Positions 52,921 through 61,293 are shown, counted from the first letter of the stretch. The stretch is DNA of 64,000 bases from Microbacterium lushaniae (GCF_008727775.1 NZ_CP044232.1:682001-746000), one strand, 5' to 3'. Notes: generated by a model not told the origin, from the sequence alone. Made by a program: numbers and translations.

Positions 52921-54450
52921 TCACTCGATCGGGATGTCGGTGAGACGATAGATCGTCCCCCACGCCGCCCCGCCGTCGGTCTCCAGCGTGAGGGCGTCGG
53001 CATCAGGGACGTCGGGGAACAGGGCGAGGAAGCGCAGCGTCTGCCCGCTCGACGCACCGTCGCGCGCATCGGTCTGGCCGGCCAGGCGCCACTGGATGTT
53101 CGATCCCTCCGCGCCGATCGGGTAGTCCAGCGGATACACCGCGCTCGTCCCGACCACGAGCCGGGGTGCGAACGGGTAGAGCCGCGCGTCGGCACCCGCT
53201 CCGCGGTAGCTCCACGGCCCGGGGGAGAGGTTGGCGACCGTGCCCAGGCGGTACGCCCCGTCGTCGGTGCGCGTGGCCTCGACCACGACCGCCAGCATCC
53301 CGTCCACCCTTCGCGCCGAAGGCACCGCGATCTGGAAGGTGCCGGCGGCGCCCATGTCCAGCGCGACGCCGTCGGGGCCGGGGGCGACCGGCCCGTCTTC
53401 GAACGGCGGCAGCTGCCCGTCGGCCGCGACCTCGGTCTCGCTCACCTGGGTGGTGGTGAGGGTGAGGGAAACGCGTCGGTTCAGCTGCCGGTTCGCGTCG
53501 GAGTCGTTGGCAGCCACCGGCTCGCTCTCGCCCCGGCCCGATGGGCGCAGCTCGAAGTCGTCCGTCTCCAGGAGGCTGCCGAGGGCATCGGCGACCACAG
53601 CGGCCCGCGCCTCGGACAGCGCCTGGTTCGACGCATCGTCGCCGACATCGTCGGTGTGACCCACGATGTCGACCACGCCGGCTTCGCGGGTGCCGAGGGT
53701 CTCGACGACGCTGCCCAGGATCGTCGCGGCATCCGCGCTGAGCTCGGCCGAGCCGAAGGCGAACAGCACATCGCCGCTGAGGCTGATCTGCAGCGTTTCG
53801 CTCGACTGCGTGACCTGCACCGCCCCGTCCAGCTCGCGCGTGGTGCTCTGCAGCGGCACGATCGGGGCCTGGTCGATGTCGTCCAGGGCCAGGTCGTCCT
53901 CGGTCTCCGGTGGCTGGCCGTCGACGATCGGGAACGCATCGAGGTAGGCGCCGGGGAGCACGAGCCCCATCGCGGCATCCGCCTCTTCCGGGGCGGCGAA
54001 GACCCGCTGCAGCCGCAGGGGTTCGGCCGTCACCTGCAGCGACCGCTTGACCACGCTGCCGACCGGGGCGCCGGCCGCATCGACGGCGGGAAGATGGATG
54101 CTGCCGGCGGCCGGGTCGATCAGCCGCAGGGCGCCGCCGGCCACCGGTACGCCCGGTATCGTCTCCAGGTCGAACCACCCACTGGGGAGGATCGCGTCCT
54201 TGCCTTCGGGAAGCTCGACGGCGGTGAGGTCGGCCGTGAGGACGAGGTGGTCATCGATCCGGACGAGGGGATGGAGCGCGACCTCGATTTCTCCGCCGGA
54301 ACCGGTCACGGTGATCGTTTCGACGACCTCGTCGGTCGCGGCATCCGCGTCGGTGGGGTCGGGGTCGGGAGCGGGCGCCGCGGCGCATCCGGTGAGCACG
54401 AGGGCCAGTGCCAGCGCCGCCCCGTATGCCGATCGTTTCGCCCTGCTCAT
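52921..54450 (-). CDS. OmpA-domain lipoprotein
   Basis: A 509-residue exported lipoprotein. Signal peptide with lipobox LTGC (Cys22), then an Asp/Thr-rich linker. Residues about 215-335 are an OmpA-like peptidoglycan-binding domain: VLFAFGSAELSADAATIL, VDIVGHTDDVGDD, ALSEARAAVVADAL and NRQLNRRVSLTL. The C-terminal 150 residues form another beta-rich domain of unknown kind. In this Gram-positive-type cell the protein would sit on the outer face of the membrane and bind the wall. It ends seven bases from converging guaA. An in-frame extension upstream lies over the converse glycosyltransferase gene and is rejected. Confidence 0.86.
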   Translation of the reverse strand: MSRAKRSAYGAALALALVLTGCAAAPAPDPDPTDADAATDEVVETITVTGSGGEIEVALHPLVRIDDHLVLTADLTAVELPEGKDAILPSGWFDLETIPGVPVAGGALRLIDPAAGSIHLPAVDAAGAPVGSVVKRSLQVTAEPLRLQRVFAAPEEADAAMGLVLPGAYLDAFPIVDGQPPETEDDLALDDIDQAPIVPLQSTTRELDGAVQVTQSSETLQISLSGDVLFAFGSAELSADAATILGSVVETLGTREAGVVDIVGHTDDVGDDASNQALSEARAAVVADALGSLLETDDFELRPSGRGESEPVAANDSDANRQLNRRVSLTLTTTQVSETEVAADGQLPPFEDGPVAPGPDGVALDMGAAGTFQIAVPSARRVDGMLAVVVEATRTDDGAYRLGTVANLSPGPWSYRGAGADARLYPFAPRLVVGTSAVYPLDYPIGAEGSNIQWRLAGQTDARDGASSGQTLRFLALFPDVPDADALTLETDGGAAWGTIYRLTDIPIE

Positions 54451-54588
54451 GCTGCTTTCCCCCTGTCGTCGCCGCGGCCTCCGTGCTCGCGGTGCTCTCC
54501 CCGAGCGTATCGGCGCGGACCGCGGTGACCCTGCGATTGACAGCGGCGTGGGCGACCCCGACCCGCCCCCCTGGGAGAGGATAGGGAG

Positions 54589-55980
54589 GTGAGCGAGTTC
54601 CCCGACGCGTGGTACGTCGTGCTGTCGAGTCGGCTCATCCCCGACCTCGACGGCGGCTACACCGTCGCGACCCTGGCCCGGGCGCGGCAGATGGCCGATG
54701 CAGGCGTGGACGAGGGTCGCGGCCCCCTGCTGCTGACCGTGGACCCCGGGGCACCCGCCGAGCACGCCGCGCACCGTGCGGAGTTCGTGCGCCGCGGCGC
54801 GCTCATCGACCCCGAGCGGATGCGGAACCTGTTCGACGAGGCATCCGACCCCGCCGGGGGCGCGGCGCAGTGGCTGCAGGCGGCGGCCCACGCGGGGGAG
54901 GCCGACCCGGCGCTGGCCTATCGCGTCGTCGCCGGAGCGGACGGAACCCCGGTCGTGGAGCTGCCGGTGGTGGCAGGTGACCCCGACTGGCACATCAGCA
55001 CGGCGCCGGTCGTGGTGCGGGGGCGGGGCGGCTCGATCGCCGGCGTGATCGACGGCTTCGGCGCGCTGTACCGCGCGTGGCTGGGCCACGTCGTGTCGGG
55101 CCTGCGCGCGCAGCGGGATCGCCCCGTCGTGGTCGTGTGCGAGTCGCGCCAGCTCGGCGAGCTGCTGGCGGGGTGGGAGGATCCGGGCGTGCGCCTCGTG
55201 CACGGAATCCATACGATCCACCTCGAGCCGCCGTACGATGCGGATGCTCCCCTGAATCCGCTGTGGTCGCGTTGGTTCACCGTCGCCGAGCGCTTCGACG
55301 CCGTCCTGTGGCTCACCGCGTCGCAGCGGGACGACGTGCAGGAACGCTTCGGCCTCTCCGACGTGCACGTCGTCGCCCCGCACGGGGTCGCGGCCGCCGC
55401 ATCCGTCGTCCCCATCGGCGACCGGGAGGGGGGCCGCGTCGTGATGCTCGGGCGCCTGGCCCCCGGAAAGCGCGTGGACAGCGCCATCCGCGCGTTCGCG
55501 CGCGTCGTGGCGGCCGTGCCGCACGCCCGGCTGGACGTGTACGGCGAGGGGGCGGAGCGCGAGCGGCTGCAGGCCCTCATCGACGAACGCGGGCTGACGG
55601 CGCACGTCGTGCTGCGCGGGGTCACGGAGGATCCGGGTCGCGTGCTGGACGAGGCATCCGCGTACCTGCAGACCTCGGCGTTCGAGGGGCAGGGGCTCGC
55701 CCTGACCGAGGCGCTCGTGCACGGCTGCCCGGCCGTCGTGTTCGACGTGCGGTACGGCCCCCGCGACCTGCTCGCCTCCGGTGGCGGCATCCTCGTGCCC
55801 GACGGCGATGAGGACGCCCTCGCCGATGCCCTCGTGCGGGTGCTGACGGATGCGGCGCTGCGCGAACAGCTCGCCGCCGAGGCGGTCGCTGCCTCCCGCG
55901 CCGTCGACCCCGCCCACGCGATGGCCGCGCTCGCCGCCGCCGTCACCGACGTGCTCGCCCGCCCCTCGCGCCGCGCCTGA
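54589..55980 (+). CDS. Family 4 glycosyltransferase, TagE-like
   Basis: A 463-residue GT-B enzyme. The C-terminal Rossmann half has GRVVMLGRLAPGKRVDSAI near residue 280 and the nucleotide-sugar site FEGQGLALTEALVHGCPAVV near 365 with the EX7E spacing. The N-terminal half has a long beta-meander region of the kind seen in poly(glycerol-phosphate) glucosyltransferases (TagE, GtfA), so decoration of teichoic acid or protein glycosylation is possible. GTG at 54589 follows AGGGAGG closely. Substrate not determined. Confidence 0.85.
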   Translation: MSEFPDAWYVVLSSRLIPDLDGGYTVATLARARQMADAGVDEGRGPLLLTVDPGAPAEHAAHRAEFVRRGALIDPERMRNLFDEASDPAGGAAQWLQAAAHAGEADPALAYRVVAGADGTPVVELPVVAGDPDWHISTAPVVVRGRGGSIAGVIDGFGALYRAWLGHVVSGLRAQRDRPVVVVCESRQLGELLAGWEDPGVRLVHGIHTIHLEPPYDADAPLNPLWSRWFTVAERFDAVLWLTASQRDDVQERFGLSDVHVVAPHGVAAAASVVPIGDREGGRVVMLGRLAPGKRVDSAIRAFARVVAAVPHARLDVYGEGAERERLQALIDERGLTAHVVLRGVTEDPGRVLDEASAYLQTSAFEGQGLALTEALVHGCPAVVFDVRYGPRDLLASGGGILVPDGDEDALADALVRVLTDAALREQLAAEAVAASRAVDPAHAMAALAAAVTDVLARPSRRA

Positions 55981-56067
55981 GGCCTGCCGGTCCCGCGCCG
56001 CCGGTGGCGGATCCGCCCCGGGCGGATGCGGGCGACACGGGCCCGCCGAGGGGCGAGGCTGTCGGAC

Positions 56068-56688
56068 ATGACCAACGATGCGAAGATCCCCCTGTTCGGT
56101 GCGGAGGCGCGCCGCGACCTGTACGCCCAACGGGTGCTCGTGCTGGACGGGCCGCTCGACGACGACAACGGCACGCTGCTGGCGACCCAGATGCTCGCGC
56201 TGGCCGCCGAGGACGCGGCGACCGACATCGCCCTGTGGATCCACTCCCCGGGGGGATCGGTGCCCTCGATGCTCGCCATCCGCGACGTCATGCGTCTCGT
56301 GCCCAACGACGTCGCGACCCTCGCCCTCGGACTCGCCTGCAGCGCCGGCCAGTTCCTCCTCTCCGCCGGGACGCACGGCAAGCGGCGCGCCCTTCCGCAC
56401 GCGCGGATCCTCATGCACCAGGGGTCGGCCGGCATCGGCGGATCCGCCGTCGAGGTCGAGGTGCAGGCCGACGACCTCCGCCACATGCGCGACACGGTCC
56501 TGGGCCTCATCGCCGACGACACCGGCCAGAGCCCCGAGCGCATCTTCGAGGACTCGCTCCACGACCGGTGGTACACCGCATCCGAAGCCGTCGCCTACGG
56601 CTTCATCGACGGTGTGGTGGCCGACTTCGCGCAGGTCGTCCCCGGGCGCCGTCGCGTTCCCGGCCTGGGCGCGGAGGTGGCGGCATGA
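56068..56688 (+). CDS. ClpP family serine protease, catalytic subunit of an accessory pair
   Basis: A 206-residue ClpP. The triad is complete by alignment with E. coli ClpP: Ser92 in LACSAGQFLL, His117 in ILMHQGSAG and Asp162 in IFEDSLHDRW. SPGGSVPSMLAIRDVM and the ASEAVAYGFID end are typical. There is no clpX or other Clp ATPase nearby, and the main clpP1P2 pair of actinobacteria normally sits beside tig and clpX, so this is an accessory set. ATG 56068 is favoured by position of the first strand. Its stop overlaps the next clpP gene (ATGA), so a mixed two-ring protease is likely. Confidence 0.9.
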   Translation: MTNDAKIPLFGAEARRDLYAQRVLVLDGPLDDDNGTLLATQMLALAAEDAATDIALWIHSPGGSVPSMLAIRDVMRLVPNDVATLALGLACSAGQFLLSAGTHGKRRALPHARILMHQGSAGIGGSAVEVEVQADDLRHMRDTVLGLIADDTGQSPERIFEDSLHDRWYTASEAVAYGFIDGVVADFAQVVPGRRRVPGLGAEVAA

Positions 56689-57269
56689 GCAGCTACACGA
56701 TCCCCAACGTGGTGGCGCAGCATCCGCGGGGCGAGCGCATCATGGACGTGTACTCGCACCTCCTCGCCGAGCGCGTCGTGTATCTCGGCACGGGCGTGGA
56801 TGCGGGGGTGGCGAACGCGCTGATCGCCCAGCTGCTGCACCTGGACGCCGACAGCCCCGAGCGCGACATCCAGCTCTACATCAACTGCGAGGGCGGTGAC
56901 CCGGCCGCCATGCTCGCGGTGTACGACACGATGCAGCACGTGCGGCCCGATGTCGCCACCACGTGCGTGGGTCAGGCCGTCGGGGTGGGCGCGGTGCTGC
57001 TGGCCACCGGCGCTGCCGGCAAGCGCGCCGTACTGCCGCACGCCCGCGTCGTCCTGCACCAGCCGGCGGGCCAGGGCCGCGGAGCCATCCCCGACCTCAT
57101 CCTCCAGGCCGACGAGCTCGTGCGGGTGCGCGGCGACGTCGAGCAGATCCTCTCCCGGCACACCGGCAAGGATCCGGCCAGGCTCCGCGCCGACACCGAC
57201 CGCGACCGCATCTTCACGGCGGCGGATGCGGTGGCCTACGGCCTCGCCGACGTCGTGCTGTCGCGTTAG
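56685..57269 (+). CDS. ClpP-like protein lacking the catalytic serine
   Basis: A 194-residue ClpP homologue. It aligns throughout with ClpP (YINCEGGDPAAMLAVYDTMQ region, GKRAVLPHARVVLHQP), retaining His125 and Asp170 in ADTDRD. At the nucleophile position, where E. coli reads GQAASMGA, it reads GQAVGVGA, so Ser is replaced by Gly100. It should be proteolytically inactive by itself, like plant and cyanobacterial ClpR. Four-base overlap with the active clpP upstream suggests a fixed-ratio complex. Its stop overlaps the converging MBL gene stop by three bases. Confidence 0.9.
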   Translation: MSSYTIPNVVAQHPRGERIMDVYSHLLAERVVYLGTGVDAGVANALIAQLLHLDADSPERDIQLYINCEGGDPAAMLAVYDTMQHVRPDVATTCVGQAVGVGAVLLATGAAGKRAVLPHARVVLHQPAGQGRGAIPDLILQADELVRVRGDVEQILSRHTGKDPARLRADTDRDRIFTAADAVAYGLADVVLSR

Positions 57270-58006
57270 ACCGCGGCCGCGGCGCGGACGGCGGCAGCGG
57301 CGTCGGCCGGGGAGCCGTGGAAGGGCGCCCCGTGCCCGGGCAGCACCCACGATGCCGTCAGGCCGGCGAGCCGGTCGAGGGAGGCCAGGGCCTCCGCCGG
57401 GTCGTCCGTGAACGGCGCCGGCTGCGCGCCGGTGCGTCCGGTGAGCACATGCCGGGTCGTGAGCGCATCGCCCACGAACACCGCATCCGCGATCTCCGAG
57501 TGCACGGCGATGCTGCCGGGGGAGTGTCCGGGCAGCGCCACGATGCGGGGCGCCCCGGGGAGATCCAGCACGTCGCCGTCGGCGACCTCGACCACGTCGC
57601 GCACCCAGCGGGTCCGCATTCCGCCCTTGCGCAGGCTGTAGGCGAAGAAGCCCAGGGTCGGCCCGAGGCGGAGCGGGCCGAGGGCGAGCTTCGGCTTGTC
57701 GCCGCCTCGCGCGCGATCGGCATCGGCGGAGTGCACGTACACGGGGACGCCGAAGTCGCGCCGCAGCCGCTCGGCGAAACCGAGGTGGTCGCTGTCGCCG
57801 TGGGTGAGGATCACCCCGCGCACGTCGGCGACGGTGCGCCCGAGCGTGCGCAGCTCGTGCTGGAGGTCGCGCCAGTGCCCGGGGAGGCCGGCGTCGATGA
57901 CGGTGATGCCGTCGGGGGTGTCGATGAGGTGGGCGGCGACGATGTCGTTGCCGATGCGGGAGAGATGGGGTGCGAGTCGCATGATCCGTCCGATCCTGAG
58001 TGTCAT
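57266..58006 (-). CDS. MBL fold metallo-hydrolase
   Basis: A 246-residue metallo-beta-lactamase fold protein. The metal site is THGDSDHLGF near residue 69-78, a His in ALPGHSPGS near 160, an Asp in VFVGDALTT near 175 and a final His in VLPGHGAPF near 225. Such enzymes hydrolyse esters, lactones, thioesters or nucleotides; the substrate here is not evident. Start is ATG 58006, inside the TetR operator; ATG 57982 has a better binding site (GGACGG) and is a good alternative. It is divergent from a tetR gene, which probably represses it. Confidence 0.86.
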   Translation of the reverse strand: MTLRIGRIMRLAPHLSRIGNDIVAAHLIDTPDGITVIDAGLPGHWRDLQHELRTLGRTVADVRGVILTHGDSDHLGFAERLRRDFGVPVYVHSADADRARGGDKPKLALGPLRLGPTLGFFAYSLRKGGMRTRWVRDVVEVADGDVLDLPGAPRIVALPGHSPGSIAVHSEIADAVFVGDALTTRHVLTGRTGAQPAPFTDDPAEALASLDRLAGLTASWVLPGHGAPFHGSPADAAAAVRAAAAV

Positions 58007-58048
58007 GGCTATGGTGAGTAGCTATGATAGCTTATACCCATAGCCATG
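58004..58048. promoter_or_regulatory. Operator and divergent promoters for the TetR/MBL pair
   Basis: CATGGCTATGG (58004-58014) is perfectly complementary to CCATAGCCATG (58038-58048), and a 13-bp perfect dyad AGCTATGATAGCT (58020-58032) lies in the middle. The dyad contains TATGAT (58023-58028) as -10 for tetR and TATCAT on the reverse strand (58029-58024) as -10 for the MBL gene. A bound repressor would close both promoters. Confidence 0.75.
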
Positions 58049-58059
58049 AGGAGGGGCCG

Positions 58060-58608
58060 ATGCCGACACCGGAGCGCACATCGCTCGAGCAGATCGTCGC
58101 CGCAGCCCGGGAGCTGCTGGAAACCGGCGGTCCCGCCCGCGTGACGATGCAGGCCGTCGCCGGGCGAGTGGGCGTACGTGCCCCGTCGCTGTACAAGCGC
58201 GTGCGGGATCGCGAGGCGCTGCTGGCGCTGGTGGCGACCGCGTCGGCCGACGACCTCAACCGGCGGCTCGCCGCATCCGACGGTTCGCTCGAAGCCCTCG
58301 CGCGGGCGTACCGGGCGTTCGCGAGGGAACATCCGGAGGGCTTCCGGCTCCTCCTCACCCCCGTCGCCGCCGGCCGGACGGTCGACGAAGTGGGGGAGAC
58401 GGTCGTGCGCGCGGCGGCGGGTGTCGTGGGGGAGCAGCATGCGCTGGAGGCGGCGCGGCTGGTCACGGCATGGGCGACCGGATTCCTGACGATGGAGCTG
58501 TCGGGCGCGTTCCGGATGGGCGGAGACGTCGACGACGCGTTCGCGTACGGGCTCGACCGCATCCTCGCCGGCCTGGAGATGCGACCGGGTCAGGCCCAGG
58601 GGTCGTAG
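58060..58608 (+). CDS. TetR family transcriptional regulator
   Basis: A 182-residue TetR-type regulator. The N-terminal helix-turn-helix spans about residues 8-52 (SLEQIVAAARELLETGG, then VRAPSLYKRVRDREALLAL). The C-terminal ligand domain has ALARAYRAFAREHPEGFRLL and WATGFLTMELSGAFRMGGDV, as in the WHG subgroup. ATG at 58060 follows GAGGAGGGG. It is divergent from the MBL hydrolase and very likely represses both through the operator in between. Its 3' end overlaps the converging polymerase gene by 19 bases. Confidence 0.88.
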   Translation: MPTPERTSLEQIVAAARELLETGGPARVTMQAVAGRVGVRAPSLYKRVRDREALLALVATASADDLNRRLAASDGSLEALARAYRAFAREHPEGFRLLLTPVAAGRTVDEVGETVVRAAAGVVGEQHALEAARLVTAWATGFLTMELSGAFRMGGDVDDAFAYGLDRILAGLEMRPGQAQGS

Positions 58609-59804
58609 TCCGCCAGCAGCGCGCCCTGCTCGGGGCGCTCGGCCTCGGGCACGTGCTGCAGGTTCACGCGCACGCGGTACCACAGCGAGCTCGAGCCGCG
58701 CATGCCGTCGACGAGCACGTCGGCCGGATGCAGCATCCCCGCGACCCCCGGATGCTCCGCCCTCCAGCGCTCGAGCAGCTCGAGTGCCTCGGGCTTCGTC
58801 TTGGTGCGGGCGATCTCGATGAGCGGCATCGTCGAGGCGCGACGCCCCGAGCCGTCCGTTTCGCGGGGCGGCTTCTCCGCGGGCCCGAGCTCGTCGGCCA
58901 GGCGCAGGAGGCCGTCCAGCGTGCCGGCGGCGTCGTCGATGCCGCGGTGCGGATCGCCGATGTCGGCGAAGCGCTCGAGCACCGTGGCCACGGTGAACTC
59001 CTCCGGCCGCCGGGTGCGGACCTCGTCCCACGCGAGCGGCGCCGACACCCGCGCATCCGGGAGCGGGCGGATGGAGTACGCCGAGGCCACCGTTCGGTCC
59101 TTGGCGTTCTGGTTGAAGTCGACGAAGACGCTCTCGCCCCGCTCCTCCTTCCACCAGCGGGCCGTCGCGAGGCCCGGGGCGCGGTTCTCCACTTCGCGCG
59201 CGAGGGTCTCGGCGGCCAGGCGCACCTGGCGGAAGTCCCACTGCGGCGCGATCCGCACGAGGATGTGGAGGCCGCGCGATCCGCTCGTCTTCGGCCAGCC
59301 CGTCAGGCCGTACTCATCGAGCACGTCGCGGGCGATGAAGGCCGTGTCGACGATCTGCGACCAGTCAACGCCCGGCATGGGGTCCAGGTCCACGCGCAGC
59401 TCGTCGGGGTGGTCGAGGTCTTCGGCGCGGACGGGGTGCGGGTTCAGGTCGAGGCACCCGAGGTTCGCGACCCAGGCCAGGCCCGCCGCATCCCGCACCA
59501 CCGTCTCCTCCGCCTCGGTGCCGCGGGCGTAGTGCAGCGTCGCGGTGTCGATGAAGTCGGGGTGGTTCTCGGGCACGCGCTTCTGGAAGAACGCCTCCTG
59601 GTCGATGCCCTTGACGAAGCGCTTGAGCACCATGGGGCGCCCGCCCGCGCCGCGCAGGGCGCCGTCGGCGACGGCGAGGTAATAGCGGACGATGTCGAGC
59701 TTCGTCAGCCCCGGCTCGGGGAAGACGACGCGGTCGGGACTCGTGATGCGCACCTCGTGCCCCTCGACCTCGAGGGTCTCGGCGGGCGCCTTCGACGGGC
59801 TCAT
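58590..59804 (-). CDS. LigD-type DNA polymerase/primase domain protein, stand-alone
   Basis: A 404-residue protein with the archaeo-eukaryotic primase-like polymerase domain found at the start or end of LigD in bacterial non-homologous end joining. Landmarks are PDRVVFPEPGLTKLDIVRYY, the 5'-phosphate-binding stretch FVKGIDQEAFFQKR, the catalytic pair in LRVDLDPMPG, KTSGSRGLHILV and FVDFNQNAKDRTVASAYSIRP (quoted in part as FNQNAKDRTVASAYS). No ligase, nuclease or Ku gene is adjacent. The C-terminal 110 residues include the usual polymerase end plus a linker. ATG at 59804 is seven bases from the stop of the XRE gene, suggesting co-transcription. Confidence 0.9.
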   Translation of the reverse strand: MSPSKAPAETLEVEGHEVRITSPDRVVFPEPGLTKLDIVRYYLAVADGALRGAGGRPMVLKRFVKGIDQEAFFQKRVPENHPDFIDTATLHYARGTEAEETVVRDAAGLAWVANLGCLDLNPHPVRAEDLDHPDELRVDLDPMPGVDWSQIVDTAFIARDVLDEYGLTGWPKTSGSRGLHILVRIAPQWDFRQVRLAAETLAREVENRAPGLATARWWKEERGESVFVDFNQNAKDRTVASAYSIRPLPDARVSAPLAWDEVRTRRPEEFTVATVLERFADIGDPHRGIDDAAGTLDGLLRLADELGPAEKPPRETDGSGRRASTMPLIEIARTKTKPEALELLERWRAEHPGVAGMLHPADVLVDGMRGSSSLWYRVRVNLQHVPEAERPEQGALLADYDPWA

Positions 59805-59811
59805 GCGAGGG

Positions 59812-60132
59812 TCAGGCGGCGAGGACGAAGGCGCCCCGCGCACCGGCGGAGACGGACGCCGTCGCGCGCAGCTCGCCGGCGATCGTCGCGGTCAGCTCGA
59901 CGAGCGTCAGGTCCAGGGCGCCGGCGATCGCCGCGATCATCTCGCTGGAGGGCTCCTTGAGTCCCCGCTCGACTTCGGAGAGGTACTGCGGGGAGACGCC
60001 GGCGCGGGCGGCGGTGTCGGCCAGACGCTCGCCGCGGGCATGGCGGATGCGGCGCAGGAGGTCACCGAGGGCCTCGCGCCACAGTGGTTCGGGGTCGCGC
60101 GGGGTGCGGGGGAGAGGGATGAGCTCGGCCAT
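59812..60132 (-). CDS. XRE family transcriptional regulator
   Basis: A 106-residue DNA-binding protein. A Cro/C1-type helix-turn-helix spans about residues 22-78: LLRRIRHARGERLADTAARAG then SPQYLSEVERGLKEPSSEMI. The C-terminal 25 residues have no known domain. ATG at 60132 lies exactly six bases after a reverse-strand TAGCCT box with no ribosome binding site, so it is probably leaderless. It is seven bases upstream of the LigD-type gene and may control it. Confidence 0.88.
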   Translation of the reverse strand: MAELIPLPRTPRDPEPLWREALGDLLRRIRHARGERLADTAARAGVSPQYLSEVERGLKEPSSEMIAAIAGALDLTLVELTATIAGELRATASVSAGARGAFVLAA

Positions 60133-60138
60133 GCCGCC

Positions 60139-60144
60139 AGGCTA
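60139..60144 (-). promoter_or_regulatory. -10 box of a leaderless XRE regulator transcript
   Basis: Reverse-strand TAGCCT is six bases before the ATG at 60132. Confidence 0.55.
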
Positions 60145-60212
60145 GAGCGGGCTCCGTCGGCGTCGCCATCCATTCCGCCCACAGCAGAAGCCCGCCACAC
60201 GGGGGGAACGAC

Positions 60213-60244
60213 GAAGGGGGCCGCCCGGATGGGCGACCCCCTTC
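60213..60244 (-). terminator. Terminator after the Bax inhibitor-1 gene
   Basis: GAAGGGGG (60213-60220) pairs with CCCCCTTC (60237-60244), and inner GCCC/GGGC extends it. It is 14 bases past the stop at 60258. Confidence 0.7.
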
Positions 60245-60257
60245 GGGAAGCGGTGGA

Positions 60258-61136
60258 TCAGTCGCTGCCGCGCAGGATCGCGAGGATGCGGAGGATCTCG
60301 ACGTACAGCCACACGACGGTGACCATGATGCCGAAGGCCCCGACCCACGCGTACTTGCGGGGGGCGCCGGCGCGGACGCCGCGCTGGATCTGGTCGAAGT
60401 CGAGCACCAGCGAGTACGCCGCCATGACGACCACGAGCAGGCCGATGATGACGCCCAGCGGGATGCCGAAGATCTCCATCGAGCGCAGGCCGAAGGCGCC
60501 GCCGGCGATCGGCACGTTGAAGAGCATCAGGCCGATGTTGAGCAGGCTGAACACGAGGTAGCCGACCATCGCGATGAGGAAGATCTTCGTGGCCTTGGCC
60601 GACGCGCGGATCTTGCCACTGGCGAACAGCGCGAGCGTCACACCCACGACCGAGAGGGTCGCGAGGGTCGCCTGGAAGACGATGCCCGGGTAGATGAACT
60701 CGAAGAAGGCCGAGATGCCACCGACGAACAGACCCTCGAACGCCGCGTAGGCGACGATGAGCGGCACCGACGGCTGCTTCTTGAAGATGTTGACCATCGC
60801 CAGCACGAAGCCGCCGAGCGCACCGATGAGCCACGGGGCGATGGAGGGGTTCGGGTTGGCGGGCGTGACGCCGGCCATGGTCCACACCCAGCCGACGACG
60901 GCGGTGACCACGAGCACGCCGAACAGCGCGAGGGTCTTGTGGACGGTGTCTTCGACCGTCATGCGTCCGGTCTCGCGCGCACCGGCCGGCGGGGAGGCGT
61001 ACATGCCGTCCAGCTGGGCGGCTTCGGCGGCGGGCGGCGGCGCGTACTGCGTCGCGGCAGGACCGCCGGGGTACGTCGAAGCGGCGCGGGAGTCCTGGAA
61101 CGCCGGGTTGTTGAAGGCCGGGTTGTTGAGGGCCAC
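60258..61136 (-). CDS. Bax inhibitor-1/YccA family membrane protein
   Basis: A 292-residue protein with seven hydrophobic helices after a polar N-terminal region of about 60 residues that carries NNPAF twice and a Pro/Ala-rich stretch. YccA/BI-1 features are VEDTVHKTLALFGVLVV, IFLIAMVGYLVFSLLNIGL and ending LYVEILRILAILRGSD. Family members act as pH-sensitive calcium leak channels or interact with membrane proteases in other bacteria. GTG at 61136 with GAGAGCAA upstream. The gene has its own terminator. Confidence 0.9.
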   Translation of the reverse strand: MALNNPAFNNPAFQDSRAASTYPGGPAATQYAPPPAAEAAQLDGMYASPPAGARETGRMTVEDTVHKTLALFGVLVVTAVVGWVWTMAGVTPANPNPSIAPWLIGALGGFVLAMVNIFKKQPSVPLIVAYAAFEGLFVGGISAFFEFIYPGIVFQATLATLSVVGVTLALFASGKIRASAKATKIFLIAMVGYLVFSLLNIGLMLFNVPIAGGAFGLRSMEIFGIPLGVIIGLLVVVMAAYSLVLDFDQIQRGVRAGAPRKYAWVGAFGIMVTVVWLYVEILRILAILRGSD

Positions 61137-61167
61137 TTGCTCTCACACTCCAAAGAATCTTCGGGAT

Positions 61168-61184
61168 CACAGCACTGTGCTGTG
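61168..61184. promoter_or_regulatory. Short inverted repeat upstream of the Bax inhibitor-1 gene
   Basis: CACAGCA, CTG, TGCTGTG: seven-base perfect arms, about 30 bases before the GTG at 61136. It may be an operator; weak evidence. Confidence 0.3.
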
Positions 61185-61281
61185 GATCCACGATAGCCGA
61201 CGGCGTGTCGGCTCCGGCAGTGGTGCGCTGAGGGTTCGCTATGAGCGCTACATGCGACGCGTGTGACGACCGCCCCGCGCG

Positions 61282-61287
61282 TAGCCT
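61282..61287 (+). promoter_or_regulatory. -10 box of a leaderless phosphodiesterase transcript
   Basis: TAGCCT exactly six bases before the GTG at 61294. Confidence 0.55.
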
Positions 61288-61293
61288 GGAGGC

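Noticed and set aside
52921..56562. A 1213-codon open frame on the reverse strand
   Set aside because: Only the last 509 codons (from ATG 54450) carry a signal peptide and domains. The remainder lies antisense to the TagE-like glycosyltransferase and the start of clpP, which have clear family motifs.
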